NCBI GenBank assembly: GCA_001303415.1
Contig: LJTN01000024.1
Location: 1-53,591 of the forward strand
Source: Myxococcales bacterium SG8_38
GTDB lineage: Bacteria > Myxococcota_A > Polyangia > Polyangiales > Houyiibacteriaceae
Direction: 5' to 3'
Length of the DNA: 53,591 nucleotides
The position numbers and the translations under genes were made by a program. Of the stretch, positions 27,734 to 36,530 are shown piece by piece; positions within the stretch are counted from its first letter, which is position 1, and every line of letters starts with the position of its first letter. Under the pieces are notes generated by a model. That model searched no databases. It was not told where the DNA came from and saw only the letters and a list, made by a program, of their open reading frames with translations.

Positions 27734-28284
27734 AGATCTACACGAAGACGGGAGATGCCGGTGAGACCGGTCTGTTCGGCGGAGCGCGAGTGTCCAAGGC
27801 ATCGCTTCGTGTCGATGCGTATGGGCAGGTCGACGAGCTGAACAGCGCCATTGGATGGGCGCGCGTACAGGTGCCGAGCTCCGATGTCGATGCGTTGCTC
27901 AACCGAATTCAGAACGAGCTCTTCGAGGTTGGTGCCGAGCTCGGCTCCACCGCGGAGCGCAAACAAAAGAGCGCGATTCCGCTGATCGAAGAAGGCCACG
28001 TACAAGCTCTCGAACGAGCGATCGACGAATACGAGCAAGGTCCTCCTCCGCTTACCACATTCGTGCTTCCAGGGGGCAGCGAAGCCGCGGCCCGATTCCA
28101 CCTCGCTCGATGCATTTGCCGTCGCGCCGAGCGCTCGCTGGTCGCTTTAGGGGCGCAGGACGAGGTGCGCGGTGAGCTTTTCCGGTATCTAAACCGACTG
28201 AGCGACCTGCTATTCATCTTGGCGCGCCACAGCAACCATGCTGCTGGCGTCGACGACATCCCTTGGAAAGGCCGACAGGGCTGA
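27730..28284 (+). CDS. pduO: PduO-type cob(I)alamin adenosyltransferase
   Basis: Transfers the adenosyl group of ATP to cob(I)alamin, making coenzyme B12. 184 residues, single-domain PduO/MMAB type. The N-terminal MKIYTKTGDAGETGLFGG is the ATP-binding signature, followed by DAYGQVDELNSAIGWAR, and the C-terminal part has GGSEAAARFHLARCICRRAER and NRLSDLLFILAR. It is coupled to fmt through ATGA, which probably reflects shared transcription rather than function. No cobalamin riboswitch was noticed before it. The cytochrome gene starts 12 bp downstream. Confidence 0.94.
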   Translation: MKIYTKTGDAGETGLFGGARVSKASLRVDAYGQVDELNSAIGWARVQVPSSDVDALLNRIQNELFEVGAELGSTAERKQKSAIPLIEEGHVQALERAIDEYEQGPPPLTTFVLPGGSEAAARFHLARCICRRAERSLVALGAQDEVRGELFRYLNRLSDLLFILARHSNHAAGVDDIPWKGRQG

Positions 28285-28296
28285 AGCCGCCTGGCG

Positions 28297-30561
28297 ATGC
28301 GGTTCGAGCTGCGCGTGGCGGGTGTCTTCATGCTCGCAGCCCTCGCCGGGGGATGCAGCAAGAAGCGAGAGCACTTCGACGGTGGGCAATCGTCGAAGCC
28401 GGCGGTGACATCGTCCGACGCGGCCGCTACCTATGTCGGTTCGGCTGCCTGCGCGGGCTGCCACGAAGAGGCCGACGCGAAGTGGCGAGGATCACACCAC
28501 GATCTCGCCATGCAGGAAGCCACTTTGGAGACCGTGCTTGGGGACTTCGACGCGGAGGTGCAGCACCACGGGGAAACGGTCCGCTTCTCCCGGAAGGACG
28601 ATGCCTTCTTCGTGGAGGCTCTCGATGCCGAAGGAAAGCGCCGCCGCTTTCCCGTCCTCTACACCTTTGGAGTCGAGCCCCTTCAGCAATACTTGCTCGA
28701 AGTAGAGCCCGGGCGTCTGCAAGCGTTCCCTTTTGCATGGGACACGCGTCTCAAAGAGCAGGGCGGGCAGCGTTGGTTTCACCTCCAGCCTGGCGAGCGG
28801 ATCGAGCCCGGTGACCCGCTCCACTGGACCGGCCCGAGCTACAACTGGAACCATTCCTGCGCCGACTGCCATTCCACTGCGGTGAAGAAGGGGTACCATC
28901 GCGCCACGAAGCGCTATTCCACCGAGTATGTCGAGGTCGACGTCGGGTGCGAGGCGTGCCACGGCCCCGGCTCGCGCCACGTCGAGCTCGCCGAAACCCG
29001 TGCGGGATTGCTCCCGAAGAGCGCTGGCTTCGATCGCCGTTTTGCGGGCCCGGGGGACCGCACGTGGACCTTCGTAGATGGCCGCGAGATGGCCGTTCTC
29101 TCCAGCTCCCTGCCAACCGACGAGCCCGAAGCCTGCGCCCCCTGTCACTCTCGGCGCGCCGATCTGGGCGGCGAGAATTTCGGCTATCACGATCGCTATC
29201 GTCTCGCTCTCTTGGACGAGCTCCTGTACTTCGACGACGGCCAGATCAGGGACGAGGTCTACGTATATGGCTCTTTTCTGCAGAGTAAGATGCACGCGGC
29301 GGGCGTGATCTGTACCGACTGCCACGACGCGCACAGCAACGACTTGCGTGCAACGGGCAATGCGCTCTGTACCGGTTGCCACCGCGCGGACGCATTCGAC
29401 GGTCCGCAGCACCACTTCCACGACGCCGGAGGTCCGGGAAGCCTTTGCACCGATTGCCACATGCCGCAGCGCACGTACATGGTAATCGACGATCGTGCAG
29501 ACCATCGGTTTGGCATTCCGCGGCCAGCTCTGGCAGAGCGAGTGGGCGCCCCCGATGCATGCACGAGCTGTCACCGCGAGCGGACGGCGCGCTGGGCGGA
29601 CCGAGAGATCGCAAAGCGCTTTGAAACCCGTTCGGCCGACGGCTTTGCCAAGGCCTTTCATGCTGCGAGACGGCATGAGCCTCATGCAGAGCAAGCGTTG
29701 ATCGAGCTCATTGCCGCCGGCACGGCGCCTGCAATCGTCCGCGCTACCGCGCTCGAGGAGCTTCGTAATCTGGCTTCTCCCGCGCTTCCCACCATGCTGA
29801 TGCTAGCCTCGAGCGACCGGAGCGCGCTCGTCCGCCGCGCCGTGGCGGTAGCCGCCCGGGGGCTCCCTCCCGATCAGCGCGTCGAGGTGGCTCGCCCCTT
29901 GCTTCGCGATCGCGCCCGCACGGTGCGGATCGAGGCGGTGGCGGCCTTGTTGGGCATCGATGTGGGCACGTGGAGTCAACGGGACCGTGAGGCGTTGAAG
30001 AAGGCCACGGCCGAGTACCTCGAGGCGCGATCCCACAATGCAGACCGCGGCGAAGGGCTCGTCGACCTGGCTCACGTGGCCATGTTGGCCGGGGACTTCG
30101 AGCACGCCGAGGAGAGCCTGCGAGAGGCCCTGGACCTCGATCCGACCTTCACGGCTGCCTACGTCAACCTCGCCGACCTGTATCGAAGCCAGGGACGTGA
30201 CCAGCAAGCGGAAACGCTCCTCCGCCGCGGCCTCGTGCGAGCAGCCGACCGCGCCACCGTGGAGCTCGCGCTTGGTCTGACCCTGGTTCGGCTCGATCGG
30301 CACGCCGATGCGATGAAGCACCTGCAACGTGCCCATGCGCTGCGTCCCGAATCGATCCGGTTCGGCTATGTTTACGCCGTCGCGCTCTATGACCAGGGCC
30401 ATCGTCAGGCCGCCCTCCGGACGCTCGAAGAGATGCAGCGCCGATACCCGGGTAACCGAGAGATTCTGCGCCTGCTAGTTGCCTACAATCGACAGATGGG
30501 CCGCGCGGCGGAAGCAGCGCGGTATGCAAAGCTGCTCGACGAGCTTGGGGGCGAGCCATGA
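28297..30561 (+). CDS. Octaheme cytochrome c lipoprotein with HEAT and TPR repeats
   Basis: 754 residues. The signal peptide ends in the lipobox LAGGC (C20). Eight CxxCH motifs start at C52, C188, C218, C280, C339, C358, C384 and C422; CEACHGPGSRHVE resembles the cytochrome c554 type. HEAT-like repeats follow (about 455-550) and TPR repeats from about 580 to the end. The layout implies an exported electron-transfer or oxidoreductase module joined to protein-interaction repeats. It is coupled by ATGA to a small barrel-like outer-membrane protein and then to cardiolipin synthase. Redox partners and substrate are unknown. It belongs to the same broad type as the pentaheme protein at 13496. Confidence 0.88.
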   Translation: MRFELRVAGVFMLAALAGGCSKKREHFDGGQSSKPAVTSSDAAATYVGSAACAGCHEEADAKWRGSHHDLAMQEATLETVLGDFDAEVQHHGETVRFSRKDDAFFVEALDAEGKRRRFPVLYTFGVEPLQQYLLEVEPGRLQAFPFAWDTRLKEQGGQRWFHLQPGERIEPGDPLHWTGPSYNWNHSCADCHSTAVKKGYHRATKRYSTEYVEVDVGCEACHGPGSRHVELAETRAGLLPKSAGFDRRFAGPGDRTWTFVDGREMAVLSSSLPTDEPEACAPCHSRRADLGGENFGYHDRYRLALLDELLYFDDGQIRDEVYVYGSFLQSKMHAAGVICTDCHDAHSNDLRATGNALCTGCHRADAFDGPQHHFHDAGGPGSLCTDCHMPQRTYMVIDDRADHRFGIPRPALAERVGAPDACTSCHRERTARWADREIAKRFETRSADGFAKAFHAARRHEPHAEQALIELIAAGTAPAIVRATALEELRNLASPALPTMLMLASSDRSALVRRAVAVAARGLPPDQRVEVARPLLRDRARTVRIEAVAALLGIDVGTWSQRDREALKKATAEYLEARSHNADRGEGLVDLAHVAMLAGDFEHAEESLREALDLDPTFTAAYVNLADLYRSQGRDQQAETLLRRGLVRAADRATVELALGLTLVRLDRHADAMKHLQRAHALRPESIRFGYVYAVALYDQGHRQAALRTLEEMQRRYPGNREILRLLVAYNRQMGRAAEAARYAKLLDELGGEP

Positions 30562-31199
30562 AGCGTGCAGCTTTCGCGATCTCGATCGTCGTCGTCGTCG
30601 GCATGTCGGCCTCATCGACGAGCGCGCAATATGACGATCCCTTGGAGACTGGATACCCGCATATCGAGCTCGGTTTCGACGTGGGCGTCATGCTTTGGAA
30701 CGGCGTCGACCGCGATGTGGTGCGGCCCGGTGGAACGGTCGATTTCCGGTTCGGCTGGGACTACGAGTGGTGGGTGCCGATGTTTGCGCTCGGCTTCCGG
30801 GGCAGCGGCGTGGATCTCGGCACATACAGGGAGACGCTCACCAACTTCTTCTTCGCGCTAGGGATGCGCTTCGTGGCACCCAATCGAAGCCGGGTCGCTC
30901 CGTTTGCAGACGGGTGGTTTGATTTCAACTGGTGGCACCTCAACGAGACCCAGTTGGTGTGCGACGATTGGTACTGTGCCGGAACTGCCAGCTACCGCTT
31001 CACGCCCGGTTTCCACGGACGGATCGGAATGCAAATTCGCGTGGCGCGCTACGCCGATCTGGAAGTGAGCTTCGGCGCGGGATACAGCTTTCAAGGTCAG
31101 TTCTTCCTCAAGAACGAATCCTGGCTCGAGCCGGCGGTAGGGTTCACCTATTCCTTTCCAGCCGGATACGAGGATCGGACCTCGATCCATGGCTACTGA
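30558..31199 (+). CDS. Small beta-barrel-like outer-membrane protein
   Basis: 213 residues with a signal peptide (cleavage likely after SSTSAQ, about residue 24). The mature part alternates hydrophobic and polar residues in about eight to ten strands rich in Phe, Trp and Gly (ELGFDVGVMLW, FRFGWDYEWW, FFALGMRF) and ends in aromatic strands (VGFTYSF). This points to an OmpA-like eight-stranded barrel. The C-terminal residue is Tyr rather than the usual Phe. Translation is coupled to the octaheme cytochrome gene (ATGA) and overlaps the cardiolipin synthase start by 11 bases. A joint cytochrome-barrel module is an inference. Confidence 0.7.
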   Translation: MKRAAFAISIVVVVGMSASSTSAQYDDPLETGYPHIELGFDVGVMLWNGVDRDVVRPGGTVDFRFGWDYEWWVPMFALGFRGSGVDLGTYRETLTNFFFALGMRFVAPNRSRVAPFADGWFDFNWWHLNETQLVCDDWYCAGTASYRFTPGFHGRIGMQIRVARYADLEVSFGAGYSFQGQFFLKNESWLEPAVGFTYSFPAGYEDRTSIHGY

Positions 31200-32655
31200 C
31201 GACGGCGCTTCAAGCTCGCAACCCAAGAGGAAAACGATGGTCACTGCGGTTCTGGTCACCTTGTTTCACGTGATGGGATTGGCATCGTCCATCCATGCGG
31301 TGATGAGCACTCGCACCTCACAGGGCGCGATCGCCTGGGCCGTGAGCCTGAACACGTTTCCCTATCTCGCGGTACCTGCCTATTGGGTGCTCGGCCGAAG
31401 CAAGTTTCAAGGCTATGTGACCGCGCGACGCACCATGGACCTGCGTAACGACGACGTGGAGAACGACGTCATCAGGACCATCGTCCCCTATCGACTTCCC
31501 GCTTCCGGGGCAACGGAGGCTCTCAGCGCCGCCGAGGCCCTTGCGGAGATGCCCATGCTCCGGGGAAATCGCGTGGATCTCCTGATCGACGGGGATGCGA
31601 CGTTCCTCAGCATCTTCGAGGGAATCGACCGCGCTGAGCGGTACGTCCTCGTTCAGTTCTTCATCGTGCACGATGACGGTCTGGGCCGCGAGCTGAAGCG
31701 ACGGCTGATCCGCAAGGCCGCGGAGGGCGTTCGCGTGTACTTCCTGTACGACGAGATCGGGTGCCACGATCTGCCGCAGAGCTACATCCGTGAGCTTCGG
31801 GACGCAGGAGTGCAGATCTTCGAGTTCAACACCCGCAAGGGACGCCGAAATCGCTTTCAGCTCAATTTCCGCAATCACCGCAAGATCGTCGTCGTCGACG
31901 GCCGGGTCGCTTGGATCGGTGGGCACAACGTAGGCGACGAGTACCTCGGAAAGGACCCCAAGCTCGGTCACTGGCGGGACACGCACGTGCGGATCGAAGG
32001 GCCCGCGGTGCTCAAGGCGCAGCTCTCCTTCCTGGAGGATTGGCGCTGGGCTACCGACCGTGTTCCCGAGCTCGACTGGGCTCCAGCTGCGGCAGCGGAT
32101 GGAAGCGACGTGCCCGTGTTGCTCATCCCGACCGGCCCTGCGGACGAGCTGGAGACAGCCAATCTGATGTTCGTGCACGCCATCAACTCGGCTCGGAGGC
32201 GGATTTGGATAGCAAGCCCGTACTTCGTGCCGGACCCTTCGGTGATGGTGGCGCTTCAGCTTGCGGGTCTGCGGGGCGTCGACGTCCGGATTCTGATTCC
32301 AGACGAGCCGGACCACATGTTGGTGTATTTAGCTGCCTACTCCTACTTCGATGAGGCGGGTCAGACCGGAGCCAGCTTCTACCGGTACACCGAAGGCTTT
32401 CTTCACGAAAAGGCCATGCTCATCGACGACCGCATGGCAACCGTTGGAACCGCCAACTTCGACAACCGATCCTTCCGCCTCAACTTCGAGATCACCGCGG
32501 CCGTCGCCGACGCGGCTTTCGTCGCGGAGGTCGAGCAAATGTTCGAACGGGACTTCGAGCGTTCGCGGCTGATGGAGGCGGGAGAGTACGATCGCAAGCC
32601 GTGGTGGTTTCGTCTCGCCGTGCGCCTCGCTCGGCTCACGGCGCCCATTCAGTAG
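31189..32655 (+). CDS. cls: Cardiolipin synthase (phospholipase D family)
   Basis: Joins two phosphatidylglycerols to cardiolipin at the inner membrane. 488 residues with two N-terminal membrane helices (about 18-38 and 50-68), then two PLD HKD motifs: H230, K232 and D237 in NHRKIVVVDG, and H406, K408 and D413 in LHEKAMLIDD. Length is typical (486 in E. coli ClsA). It overlaps the barrel gene by 11 bases. A hairpin terminator follows 15 bp after the stop. Confidence 0.93.
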   Translation: MATDDGASSSQPKRKTMVTAVLVTLFHVMGLASSIHAVMSTRTSQGAIAWAVSLNTFPYLAVPAYWVLGRSKFQGYVTARRTMDLRNDDVENDVIRTIVPYRLPASGATEALSAAEALAEMPMLRGNRVDLLIDGDATFLSIFEGIDRAERYVLVQFFIVHDDGLGRELKRRLIRKAAEGVRVYFLYDEIGCHDLPQSYIRELRDAGVQIFEFNTRKGRRNRFQLNFRNHRKIVVVDGRVAWIGGHNVGDEYLGKDPKLGHWRDTHVRIEGPAVLKAQLSFLEDWRWATDRVPELDWAPAAAADGSDVPVLLIPTGPADELETANLMFVHAINSARRRIWIASPYFVPDPSVMVALQLAGLRGVDVRILIPDEPDHMLVYLAAYSYFDEAGQTGASFYRYTEGFLHEKAMLIDDRMATVGTANFDNRSFRLNFEITAAVADAAFVAEVEQMFERDFERSRLMEAGEYDRKPWWFRLAVRLARLTAPIQ

Positions 32656-32670
32656 CAAGAAAAGAGAAGA

Positions 32671-32690
32671 GCCGACTCTTACGAGTCGGC
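32671..32690 (+). terminator. Terminator hairpin after cls
   Basis: GCCGACTC (32671-32678) and GAGTCGGC (32683-32690) form a perfect 8-bp stem with loop TTAC, but CCCCC follows instead of a T-run. A second, weaker hairpin CCTACT-TGCT-AGTAGG lies at 32743-32758. The rest of the gap to the convergent gene at 32929 shows no coding support. Confidence 0.6.
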
Positions 32691-32928
32691 CCCCCAGATA
32701 GTCCTGACCGTCGTTGCCGTGGGATCAATATCGAGTCGAATCCCTACTTGCTAGTAGGTGGGAGCCGGTGTCGTACGCTTTAGGCCCCCCGATGACGCTA
32801 GCCGGGTCCGCACACCACGTACGTTGAAGCTCCCCATTCGACCTAGTCAGGGATTCTCTACTCCTTCCTCACCTGCAACAACAGAGGGACCATCACAAAA
32901 TCTAGGGCCCCGCTTCACACTGGTCAAC

Positions 32929-34704
32929 TCATTGCTTGACCGGGCTCGCTTTGAGCGCGGCACGCCCCTCTTTGACGTACACCGTGAAGCGCACCTCGGA
33001 TGTCTTGTGCCGTTTGATGACCTGATCGCGGGCGGCATGAAGCTTGCGTACGAACTTGTCGAAGGTGAGCCCGCTCACCGAAATGCCACATTCGCGCTGC
33101 GCTGCGACGAACTGCTCGAACACCTCGCGGAAATGTGTCTCCTCGCCTTGCACCCCGGGAGCGGAAGCTTCGATGAGCTCTTGCGGTACGTGCTTGATCT
33201 GCGTCGACTCTTCTTCGTCGTCAAATCCGTCGTATTCATCCACGATTGCCCTTGGTCGTGTTGGAGGATCGTCCGGCAGCGGCGTCACCTGGTCGTAGCC
33301 GTGCCGCACCGTGGCCGCGACTTGGTGACGGGCGGAGGGAGGCCGGCTCGGCCACGAAGACGGGGCCCGCTGGGGCCTCGAAGAAGGCGATCGCTCGGGG
33401 CGGGCCGTCGGCGTTTGGTCGGGTCGAGCGGTCGGCGTCTTGTTTGGCGTCTCTGGGGGTGGGGTGGCCGGCTTGGGCACCGGCTCGACGGCGGCCTGCT
33501 TGGCCGTCGGAGCCTCCGCAGGGAACCCAAAATAGCCCGTATCCGCGCTCGGCCGGGTGGCGCTCAGGATCTGATCGAGATCCACGGACGCCCTTTGGTT
33601 TGCGTCTTCCTTGAACCCGACGCCTGCCCGAAGCGCGGTATTGAGATTTTCCGCGATGTTGCGGTAGTGGCGCCGAAGCTCGCCCGCTGGCAGACCGCTC
33701 AGCTCGTTCTTTGCGAGGCTCGCGCTGCTCTTGCGAAGGATCGAGACCGCCTTGTCGTGCTCCATGTACAACAGAAACAAGCCGAGCAGCAGAAGCACGA
33801 GCGGAATGCCCACCACGATGGCCCATGGAAGAGACGCAACGTCTTCTTGAAACGTGTTTGCAAATAGGCCTCCGAGGCCGACGGGGCTTCCCTTCCGGCC
33901 GATCACGTAGCCCACGTCGGCATGCGCAGCCCCGCCGCGGATCGGCGAGAGGATGGCGCGTGTGCGCTCGCCGATCTCGACCGACTGGTCCGCATCCTGT
34001 GCGCTGGTGATGGCCGATAGGCTGTTCTTCAGGGCGGTGCTGCTAGGCGCGGTCGCTCCTCCGGTGTGTGTGGCGATCACCCGGTCCCGGAAAAAGAACA
34101 CGATCGAAGCGTTTGGCAGCTTGGCGCCCAACCGGCTCGCCAAGTCATCGCGCACGACCATACCGTGTATGATCGCGCCTACGTATCGACCGCCGTCGAA
34201 AACGGGACGCGCGGCCATCCGATAGACCTCGCCGTTGTAGACCCACACGTCGTCTCGCATGAAGCCGCGAAGGGCATCTCTCACCAGCGGCATCTTGTCG
34301 AGCCGCTCCGAGCCAAGTGAAGCCCTGTCGAGCGTGGCGACGACCTCGCCCTCGGTGTCCACGGCGAACAGCAACTCTCCCTTGCCCTCTTCCAACTTTG
34401 CATTCAGCTCGTTGAGGGTCTGGCTGAGGCGCTTGCGGGCTCCGATGCTCGTGGTGCCGACGGATCCCGACGCGCTGCGCAGCGTCTGCCGAACCTCTGG
34501 ATCGACCGCAATGGTCGCCAGCGCATCCAAACGCAAGCGTGCATCCAATCGCATCCAGAGCTCGGCCTCGATTCGATCTCGTCGCAACTGATCTTCGAGC
34601 TGGAATTCGGCCTCTCGGCTTGCCGCTGATTTGTTGAGAAACGCGCCTGCGAGCGCCGCTCCAACGGCAAGTGCGAGGACCAAGTACCAAAGCCGCGACA
34701 ACAT
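32929..34704 (-). CDS. Membrane sensor-like protein with MXAN_5187-type C-terminal domain
   Basis: 591 residues. An N-terminal helix (about 5-25) and a second helix (about 300-322) enclose a 270-residue extracytoplasmic region with a CACHE-like middle (VDTEGEVVATLDR, YRMAARPVFDGGRYVGAIIHG). A cytoplasmic proline-, serine- and arginine-rich linker with repeated TPTARP/SPSSRP units (about 405-465) leads to the C-terminal domain (about 515-591), which holds FVAAQRECG, LTFDKFVRKL and RFTVYVKEGRAALKASPVK. That end matches my recall of the myxobacterial MXAN_5187 C-terminal domain. There is no kinase or methyl-accepting domain. It lies 3 bp after the periplasmic-protein gene. Function is unknown. 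Confidence 0.78.
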   Translation of the reverse strand: MLSRLWYLVLALAVGAALAGAFLNKSAASREAEFQLEDQLRRDRIEAELWMRLDARLRLDALATIAVDPEVRQTLRSASGSVGTTSIGARKRLSQTLNELNAKLEEGKGELLFAVDTEGEVVATLDRASLGSERLDKMPLVRDALRGFMRDDVWVYNGEVYRMAARPVFDGGRYVGAIIHGMVVRDDLASRLGAKLPNASIVFFFRDRVIATHTGGATAPSSTALKNSLSAITSAQDADQSVEIGERTRAILSPIRGGAAHADVGYVIGRKGSPVGLGGLFANTFQEDVASLPWAIVVGIPLVLLLLGLFLLYMEHDKAVSILRKSSASLAKNELSGLPAGELRRHYRNIAENLNTALRAGVGFKEDANQRASVDLDQILSATRPSADTGYFGFPAEAPTAKQAAVEPVPKPATPPPETPNKTPTARPDQTPTARPERSPSSRPQRAPSSWPSRPPSARHQVAATVRHGYDQVTPLPDDPPTRPRAIVDEYDGFDDEEESTQIKHVPQELIEASAPGVQGEETHFREVFEQFVAAQRECGISVSGLTFDKFVRKLHAARDQVIKRHKTSEVRFTVYVKEGRAALKASPVKQ

Positions 34705-34707
34705 GGC

Positions 34708-35397
34708 CTACTCCTTCCCACTTTCTTTCAAGGTGAGCGGATTGACTTGCAGCGCCTTGCCAGAAGGAACGGTGACGCGGTGGACCGCGACTTGATCGGT
34801 TCCTCGGAGAATCCGCAACGAGTACGGGCCCGGGGGAACGTCATCGAAACGAAAGCTTCCGTCTGCGGCCACCGTGGCACATGCCACGAGCTCGCGCATC
34901 GAATGAAGGTATCCGTGCACGTGCCCGTAGATGCGATCGCCGAGCTTCCATGGTCCCCCTGCGGGCACGGGAATCGCTCGCACTTTGCCCGGACCGGACT
35001 CGAGCGGCGTGAAGCCGGGCAGTCCTTCGACCGTCAGCTCGTGCGTGAATCCATCTCGATTCTCGACCGACACGGTCGTGCCAGATCGCGCAGCGATCGT
35101 CGACGGCTCCAGACCGCCGCCGCTGAAGCCAAAGTCACAGCCGATCGGCGGCCCGGTGAACTTGCCGGTCAGCACGGCAAGCGAGTCATTGTAGTCGCCG
35201 GTCTCGGGCTGCTCCGGTAGCGCACCGTTCCAGACCTTCCAGTAGAAGTCGTTCTCTGCGGTTTCGGACGGTGTCTGTGTTGCCTTTGCGGCGCGCACCG
35301 ATCCTCCAACCGATTCTGCCGAGACTCCGCCGAATGCAACCAACATCGCACCGACGCATCCGGCCCCCACCATGATCCAAGTCTTCCCTGTTCGCAT
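34708..35397 (-). CDS. Periplasmic protein with cupredoxin-like and carboxypeptidase-regulatory-like parts
   Basis: 229 residues with an N-terminal signal or anchor (MRTGKTWIMVGAGCVGAMLV). The middle part (TTVSVENRDGFTHELTVEG) resembles a plastocyanin-like fold, and HVHGYLHSMRELVACATV supplies possible metal-binding His and Cys residues. The end (DGSFRFDDVPPGPYSLRIL) looks like a carboxypeptidase-regulatory-like beta-sandwich. No named family is firmly identified. The ATG at 35397 is preferred over a frame running to 35481. It is probably coupled to the downstream MXAN_5187-type protein gene, so both may act in one envelope process. Confidence 0.65.
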   Translation of the reverse strand: MRTGKTWIMVGAGCVGAMLVAFGGVSAESVGGSVRAAKATQTPSETAENDFYWKVWNGALPEQPETGDYNDSLAVLTGKFTGPPIGCDFGFSGGGLEPSTIAARSGTTVSVENRDGFTHELTVEGLPGFTPLESGPGKVRAIPVPAGGPWKLGDRIYGHVHGYLHSMRELVACATVAADGSFRFDDVPPGPYSLRILRGTDQVAVHRVTVPSGKALQVNPLTLKESGKE

Positions 35398-35450
35398 CGC
35401 TATGAATGTATTATTACAGCTATACTGAGAGGCAGGTAACAAAAAATTCC
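35398..35450 (-). promoter_or_regulatory. AT-rich promoter-like region
   Basis: An AT-rich island precedes the periplasmic-protein gene. Read on the minus strand, TTACCT (35439-35434) and TAATAA (35416-35411) are 17 bases apart. The transcription start would lie only a few bases before the ATG. Confidence 0.35.
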
Positions 35451-35511
35451 TCACCCGGAGCCTTTTTTGGCCCTGCGGCAACTGCGAGGGGGCCAGGATC
35501 GGCCGGACGGA

Positions 35512-36528
35512 TCAGGCGTTCGAGTACTCGATGAGCTTCACCGGATCCGGGTGCAGATGCGCTCGCATCGAGTCGGTCATGCCCGCGGGATCACCACCGA
35601 TTTCGATGGCAGCCGGCTCCTCGAACTCGAGCTTGACGTCCTCGGCATACAGGTCGACGAGGTCGTCATGCCTGAAGGTGCCCTTCCAGACGCTGTGCAT
35701 GTGTATAGCGAGCTGAAGGGGCGGCGCAGCCACGATGCGAAGGCAGAATCGATCGGCTGGCCGGTCCTCGGCGAATGGAAAGACCCGGGCGCCGAAGCCC
35801 CAGTAGGGGATGGTGGACACCAGGCTTGCAATGCACGGCCCCTCGAAGATCGTGTCTCCGCGCGCGATCGGTGAGCCGGTTGGTTTTCCATTGCGGTCGA
35901 GGCGGTGGGCATCGGCTCCGAGGTTGATGATGCGCACCTTCATCCGAGGACGGAATGCGATTTCGGGAAAGGTCAGCATCGGGATCGAGATCGCATAGGA
36001 GACCGCGCCCATGGCATGCGTCCCGACCCAAGGCAGATGCCGCACGACCGACCGCACCTGGTGAAAGTGCTTGAGGCCGAGTGCATCGACCCCCGCGCCC
36101 GCGAACGGGGTGAGCAAGTCCTGCACTTCGATGAGTCGAAACTCGCGATAGTCGGCGTCGTCACGGAGCCGCGCCAGATCGGCAAGCACGCCCCGTCGCG
36201 ACGTGCCTGCGCCAAGCGCCCAGGCCAGCGAATTACCGGTTCCGAGCTTGAGCAGCCCAAAGCGCGGGGGCTCTTGATTCCTGCTCTTTGCTTCTTTGGT
36301 GATGGAGGTGACCATCTGGACGAAAGTGCCGTCCCCGCCTCCGGTGAGGACCAGCGGGTAGCCAGCTTCGACGATGTTGAGGGCGATCCCGTGGGCCTCG
36401 TCGAGATTTTGTGACAAGAAGAGGTCTCCCCGTCCCACCACGCGATCGAAGCTCTCGATGAGTTGATCGGTCACCTGCCTTGCATTGCCGTTGAGCACTA
36501 CGGCAACCCGATCGGTCTTTGCAGACAC
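35512..36528 (-). CDS. Diacylglycerol kinase-family lipid kinase
   Basis: 338 residues of the DAGK catalytic (YegS/BmrU/LCB5) family. The nucleotide-binding motif GGGDGT is at 63-68, and LLKLGTGNSLAWALG follows as in related lipid kinases. Family members phosphorylate diacylglycerol, ceramide or sphingoid bases. Which lipid is used here is not visible, though a sphingoid-base role would fit the oxoamine synthase at 7265. The start is GTG at 36528, two bases after the fabH stop, so fabH and this gene form a tight operon. Confidence 0.85.
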   Translation of the reverse strand: MSAKTDRVAVVLNGNARQVTDQLIESFDRVVGRGDLFLSQNLDEAHGIALNIVEAGYPLVLTGGGDGTFVQMVTSITKEAKSRNQEPPRFGLLKLGTGNSLAWALGAGTSRRGVLADLARLRDDADYREFRLIEVQDLLTPFAGAGVDALGLKHFHQVRSVVRHLPWVGTHAMGAVSYAISIPMLTFPEIAFRPRMKVRIINLGADAHRLDRNGKPTGSPIARGDTIFEGPCIASLVSTIPYWGFGARVFPFAEDRPADRFCLRIVAAPPLQLAIHMHSVWKGTFRHDDLVDLYAEDVKLEFEEPAAIEIGGDPAGMTDSMRAHLHPDPVKLIEYSNA

Positions 36529-36530
36529 GG

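Noticed and set aside
32758..33867. 369-codon plus-strand frame with Arg/Gly runs
   Set aside because: Antisense to the proline-rich linker of the MXAN_5187-type gene; low complexity only.
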